NCBI GenBank assembly: GCA_016789105.1
Contig: JAEURN010000004.1
Location: forward strand, 62,001 to 126,000
Reading direction: 5' to 3'
DNA: 64,000 nucleotides
DNA from: Armatimonadota bacterium
GTDB lineage: Bacteria; Armatimonadota; Fimbriimonadia; Fimbriimonadales; Fimbriimonadaceae
Positions 61,864 to 64,000 of this stretch are shown here, piece by piece. Each line of letters begins with the position of its first letter. The stretch's first letter is position 1. Both the position numbers and the translations under genes were made by a program. A model generated the notes under the pieces. It did no database searches, was not told the DNA's origin, and saw nothing but the letters and a program-made list of their open reading frames with translations.

Positions 61864-62229
61864 TCACACCCAAGTGCTAGCCCGGCGGAAGATCTTGTAT
61901 GTGACTGGCCGGCGGATGTGGGCAAAAACGAAATTGGGGTAGCCGGCCATAAAGTCCAATTCATAATCGTCGGGCGGGGCGATGAGGACAAGGGGCACCC
62001 CGGCGGCGATGGGGTGATCCATTTTTGATTCGGCAAACTTTTCGTACCCGGAGATCTTGTGGGGCTTTTCCAGGGTGGCCAGGAGATCCACAAAAAGGAT
62101 GTCGGCCCCATCGCACGCGTCCAAGGCCTCTGGCCAGTCTGCGAAGACATGGAGTTCGTCCGTTGGTTGGAATGCCCCTTCGGTGTTCCCAACCAGATCC
62201 GCGTCTTTGGAGATCAGAACGAACTTCAT
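61864..62229 (-). CDS. small protein, possible receiver-like fold
   Basis: The ATG ending at 62229 gives 121 aa: MKFVLISKDADLVGNTEGAF and later ADILFVDLLATLEKP, then GVPLVLIAPPDDYELDFMAG. The alternating hydrophobic strands and acidic Asp after the third strand (FVDL) recall response-regulator receivers, but the acidic cluster and Lys are not convincing. It is divergent from the ECF sigma factor. Function unknown. Confidence 0.65.
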   Translation of the reverse strand: MKFVLISKDADLVGNTEGAFQPTDELHVFADWPEALDACDGADILFVDLLATLEKPHKISGYEKFAESKMDHPIAAGVPLVLIAPPDDYELDFMAGYPNFVFAHIRRPVTYKIFRRASTWV

Positions 62230-62235
62230 GGTTCG

Positions 62236-62241
62236 ACTATA
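62236..62241 (-). promoter_or_regulatory. -10-like box 6 nt before the 62229 start
   Basis: On the minus strand TATAGT is followed by CGAACC and the ATG; no ribosome-binding site. Confidence 0.45.
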
Positions 62242-62305
62242 GAAGACGTGGCAGGGGGTGTGCAAGGGTGCTCGGGGAAAGGCTGATAGGTAAACATTAC
62301 TAAAA

Positions 62306-62319
62306 AATGATATATCATT
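62306..62319. promoter_or_regulatory. 14-bp perfect palindrome in an AT-rich patch
   Basis: AATGATATATCATT is a perfect palindrome inside an unusually AT-rich 60-base stretch (62285-62345) between two divergent genes. It may be an operator for the sigma-factor promoter. Confidence 0.45.
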
Positions 62320-62366
62320 CATATTCGTGGGACATTGGTGATATGTTCTGCATTCGAGGATTTATT

Positions 62367-62942
62367 GTGGTCAGCATCGACTTCGATTTGGCATCCGACC
62401 GGACGGGCGATTTTGAGCGGCTGCGCCGGGAGACCGAGCGGAAGGCCTATTCCATGGCGCTCCAGCTCACCCGCAACGTTTCCGACGCCCAGGATTTGTT
62501 GCAGGAGACCTATTGCAAGGCGTGGCGCGGCTTTGGCGGCTATTTGCCGGACCGTCCGTTTTTGAATTGGATTTTGCGGATCATGCAGCGGGCGTATCTG
62601 GATGAGAGGCGCCGGGACAACCCGGTGCGGCGGGCCGAGTCACTTGAAGCGGGTGCCGAGTTCGGATATGCCTCGCACGAGTTGTCGGTTGTCGACCCGC
62701 ATGAAGGACCGGATTCGGGCTTGATCCGGAACGAGTTGGCCGCCCAAGTCCGTTCCGCGTTGGCCGAATTGCCGCACAGCTACCGCGAAGCCATCGAGCT
62801 CTGCGACTTGGCGGGGGTCGGGTATCAGCAAATTGCCGACCGTCAGAACACGACGGTTGGAACCGTCCGCTCGCGGATCCACCGCGGCCGAAAGCTCTTG
62901 CGCAAGATTTTGTCGGATCGGGGTGTGCGGCCTGGATTTTAG
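62367..62942 (+). CDS. ECF-family RNA polymerase sigma factor
   Basis: GTG 62367 has AGGA eight bases upstream and gives 191 aa; ATGs at 62307 and 62343 are alternatives without a ribosome-binding site. Region 2 is AYSMALQLTRNVSDAQDLLQ, then RPFLNWILRIMQRAYLDERR. Region 4 is LAELPHSYREAIELCDLAGV, YQQIADRQNTTVGTVRSRIH and RGRKLL. It directs polymerase to stress or envelope genes. No anti-sigma gene is adjacent; a very small YjfB-like gene follows. Confidence 0.9.
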   Translation: MVSIDFDLASDRTGDFERLRRETERKAYSMALQLTRNVSDAQDLLQETYCKAWRGFGGYLPDRPFLNWILRIMQRAYLDERRRDNPVRRAESLEAGAEFGYASHELSVVDPHEGPDSGLIRNELAAQVRSALAELPHSYREAIELCDLAGVGYQQIADRQNTTVGTVRSRIHRGRKLLRKILSDRGVRPGF

Positions 62943-62992
62943 GCCGCTAAGGCCCTAATCCTTTTCGCCCGCCGACCGATACCAAGAATGCG

Positions 62993-63166
62993 ATGCGAAT
63001 CGGTTCTAACCCCGCCCAACCGGTAATCCGCCCCACGGAGGACGTGGCCAGGCTACAACACCAGGCTTCGGTATTGAAAAAAGCGTTGGAGAGCCAAAAG
63101 GAATCAGCCCAACAATTGATGGACATGATAGAGCCAAAGGGCACACTTTTGGATATCCGCGCTTAG
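62993..63166 (+). CDS. small YjfB-like protein
   Basis: This 57-aa frame opens at ATG 62993. The centre, QHQASVLKKALESQKESAQQ followed by LMDMIEP, resembles the YjfB family of putative motility proteins, whose members are this size and consist mainly of one helix with 'VLKKALD'. The first 15 residues are Pro-rich. It lies 50 bases after the ECF gene. It has no clear ribosome-binding site. The family assignment is from the short core motif only. Confidence 0.55.
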   Translation: MRIGSNPAQPVIRPTEDVARLQHQASVLKKALESQKESAQQLMDMIEPKGTLLDIRA

Positions 63167-63188
63167 CACGGGTATCTTTCGGGGTGGT

Positions 63189-63503
63189 TTGAGCAAGAAG
63201 GCGCCCGTTTCGCCCGTTTGGTGGAAGAATACGTTTTTCCTATTCGGCTTCATGTTGCTCGCCGTGGCGGTCGTGGGCATCTTCCGTGGCGAATCGACCA
63301 TCCGCGATCCGGGGCAAAAGTTTGAGACGGGTTTGGTTATTTTTTATTTTGTCGGCGGGGTTGCGATGTTGGTCAATGGTTGGCTGACGCACGCCCAGTC
63401 GGTTCAAGCCTTCCACGAATATCACGAGCTCCAGGGAGATGGCCCGGGCAAATCAGTTGCCGTAGGGTCGGATTCAGGGGCAGGAGAAGAAGAGAATGGT
63501 TAA
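63189..63503 (+). CDS. small membrane protein with two transmembrane segments
   Basis: TTG 63189 after GGGGTGG gives 104 aa. Hydrophobic stretches are NTFFLFGFMLLAVAVVGIF and TGLVIFYFVGGVAMLVNGWL; the C-terminus is polar and acidic. It overlaps the next very small gene by eight bases. No family recognised. Confidence 0.65.
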   Translation: MSKKAPVSPVWWKNTFFLFGFMLLAVAVVGIFRGESTIRDPGQKFETGLVIFYFVGGVAMLVNGWLTHAQSVQAFHEYHELQGDGPGKSVAVGSDSGAGEEENG

Positions 63504-63663
63504 GTGCACTGCCTGCGGCAAAGAGATTGAGCACGTCCCGAATTGGTTTGATTCGGTCAACGTGGTGTTGATCTGCAACAATTGTCCCAACCGCGATATC
63601 CGCAACATCAGCGAGATCCGTTTGGACGAAAACGGGAACGAGATCAAAGACCCCAAAAAGTAA
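63496..63663 (+). CDS. small zinc-ribbon-like protein
   Basis: This 55-aa frame (MVKCTACGKEIEHVPNWFDS) has CTACGK and CNNCPN, a four-Cys zinc-ribbon pattern. It overlaps the preceding membrane-protein gene and has GAGAAG/AAGAG ribosome-binding sequence upstream. The rest is Asn/Asp-rich (LDENGNEIKDPKK). Zinc binding is inferred from the Cys pattern; function unknown. Confidence 0.65.
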   Translation: MVKCTACGKEIEHVPNWFDSVNVVLICNNCPNRDIRNISEIRLDENGNEIKDPKK

Positions 63664-63670
63664 GGCTGAT

Positions 63671-63949
63671 TCAGGCGGCGCGTTCGGCAGAGTCGCCGGA
63701 AATGCGTTCCAGCATAAGCAGAGACGGGGCATATTCCGGGCCGAGTTTATCGATACAGGCCTGGCGCAAGTCGATTTCAGTCAAGAGCGACCAATCGTTG
63801 ACGGTGACCCGCGCCAAAAGGTTTTGGCCCGCCCACCAGACGGTGGCCTGGTGAACGCCTTCGATCGTCGCAAGAAAGTCTTGGACGTCGATCGGGTCGG
63901 GCGGCATATTCCGAACGACTTTAAGGTGCACATCAGGTTTATCGGGCAA
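63671..63949 (-). CDS. small hypothetical protein
   Basis: The frame from TTG 63949 gives 92 aa with a stop just upstream in the same frame, so this start or a later one is required. The sequence HLKVVRNMPPDPIDVQDFLA, then VHQATVWWAGQNLLARVTV, suggests a beta-alpha-beta fold of ferredoxin-like type. It has no membrane segment. It converges on the zinc-ribbon gene with seven bases between. I see nothing further in 63950-64000. Confidence 0.6.
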   Translation of the reverse strand: MPDKPDVHLKVVRNMPPDPIDVQDFLATIEGVHQATVWWAGQNLLARVTVNDWSLLTEIDLRQACIDKLGPEYAPSLLMLERISGDSAERAA

Positions 63950-64000
63950 AGATCAAGATTCTGAACCCCTGATGATTGCCTGATATTGTGCGAACGTATC

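Noticed and set aside
1-64000. tRNA, rRNA or insertion sequences
   Set aside because: No cloverleaf with a TTCGA-type arm, no rRNA-like stretch and no transposase or terminal repeats were noticed; short ncRNAs could be missed by eye.

Overview
The window reads as a chromosomal segment of a GC-rich, diderm, free-living bacterium. My best guess is Armatimonadota, in the Fimbriimonas neighbourhood. That is an inference from the style of gene content: many secreted Ig-like or stalk-domain proteins, PilZ and HD-GYP signalling, a DUF1501 protein, and poor operon conservation around ftsZ. It is not a database result. An outer membrane is suggested by an LptD/OstA-like barrel protein, a heptose-phosphate-type kinase and an ECF sigma factor. 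I see no rRNA, tRNA, CRISPR array, prophage or insertion sequence, and almost every stretch is coding.

Layout. 0-5.6 kb: end of an unknown gene, then a tightly coupled pyrR-pyrB-pyrC operon followed by a lipoprotein and a PfkB/HldA-type kinase. 5.6-14 kb: a histone-tail-like basic protein, a membrane protein with a diverged class III cyclase domain, lipB, a DUF1501 protein, two small anchored proteins, typA and a trpG-type amidotransferase. 14-27.5 kb: thyX, a MerR regulator divergent from a 656-residue orphan, dapF, a sugar kinase, a nitroreductase, ftsZ, purE-folD, an alpha/beta hydrolase, a ComEA-like protein, a GT39-type glycosyltransferase and a Ppx/GppA phosphatase. 27.5-38.8 kb: a four-domain S1 protein, coaE, then about 9 kb of exported proteins. 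These are a FlgT/CsgG-like protein with a Thr-Gly-Thr linker, a 935-aa secreted protein, an invasin-domain LptD-like barrel and an unknown secreted protein. 38.8-49.4 kb: nadB, an HTTM membrane protein with its partner, two small cytosolic proteins, dxs-nadA, lon and a GbsR-type regulator. 49.4-56 kb: a c-di-GMP-flavoured block (two tandem diverged PilZ-like proteins, a canonical PilZ protein and an HD-GYP phosphodiesterase) around a ferredoxin and an IscA protein, then a secreted protein with Ig-like and copper-amine-oxidase stalk domains. 56-64 kb: a PqaA-like protein, queF, fabD-fabG-acpP-fabF-xerD, an ECF sigma factor and several very small genes.

The biosynthetic genes are short translationally coupled units (ATGA overlaps in pyrR-B-C, dxs-nadA, fabD-fabG and ppx-GT39). 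They cover pyrimidine, purine/folate, dTMP, NAD, lipoate, isoprenoid, CoA and fatty-acid synthesis.

No unmistakable new system stands out. The most informative observation is that about a dozen genes, often first in their transcription unit, have a -10-like box (TANNNT or close) ending only 6-10 bases before the start codon and no Shine-Dalgarno sequence. This is the signature of leaderless mRNAs. The best candidates for undescribed biology are the 30-38.8 kb export cluster, the 656-aa orphan facing a MerR regulator, and the tandem PilZ-like pair that has lost its ligand-binding residues.
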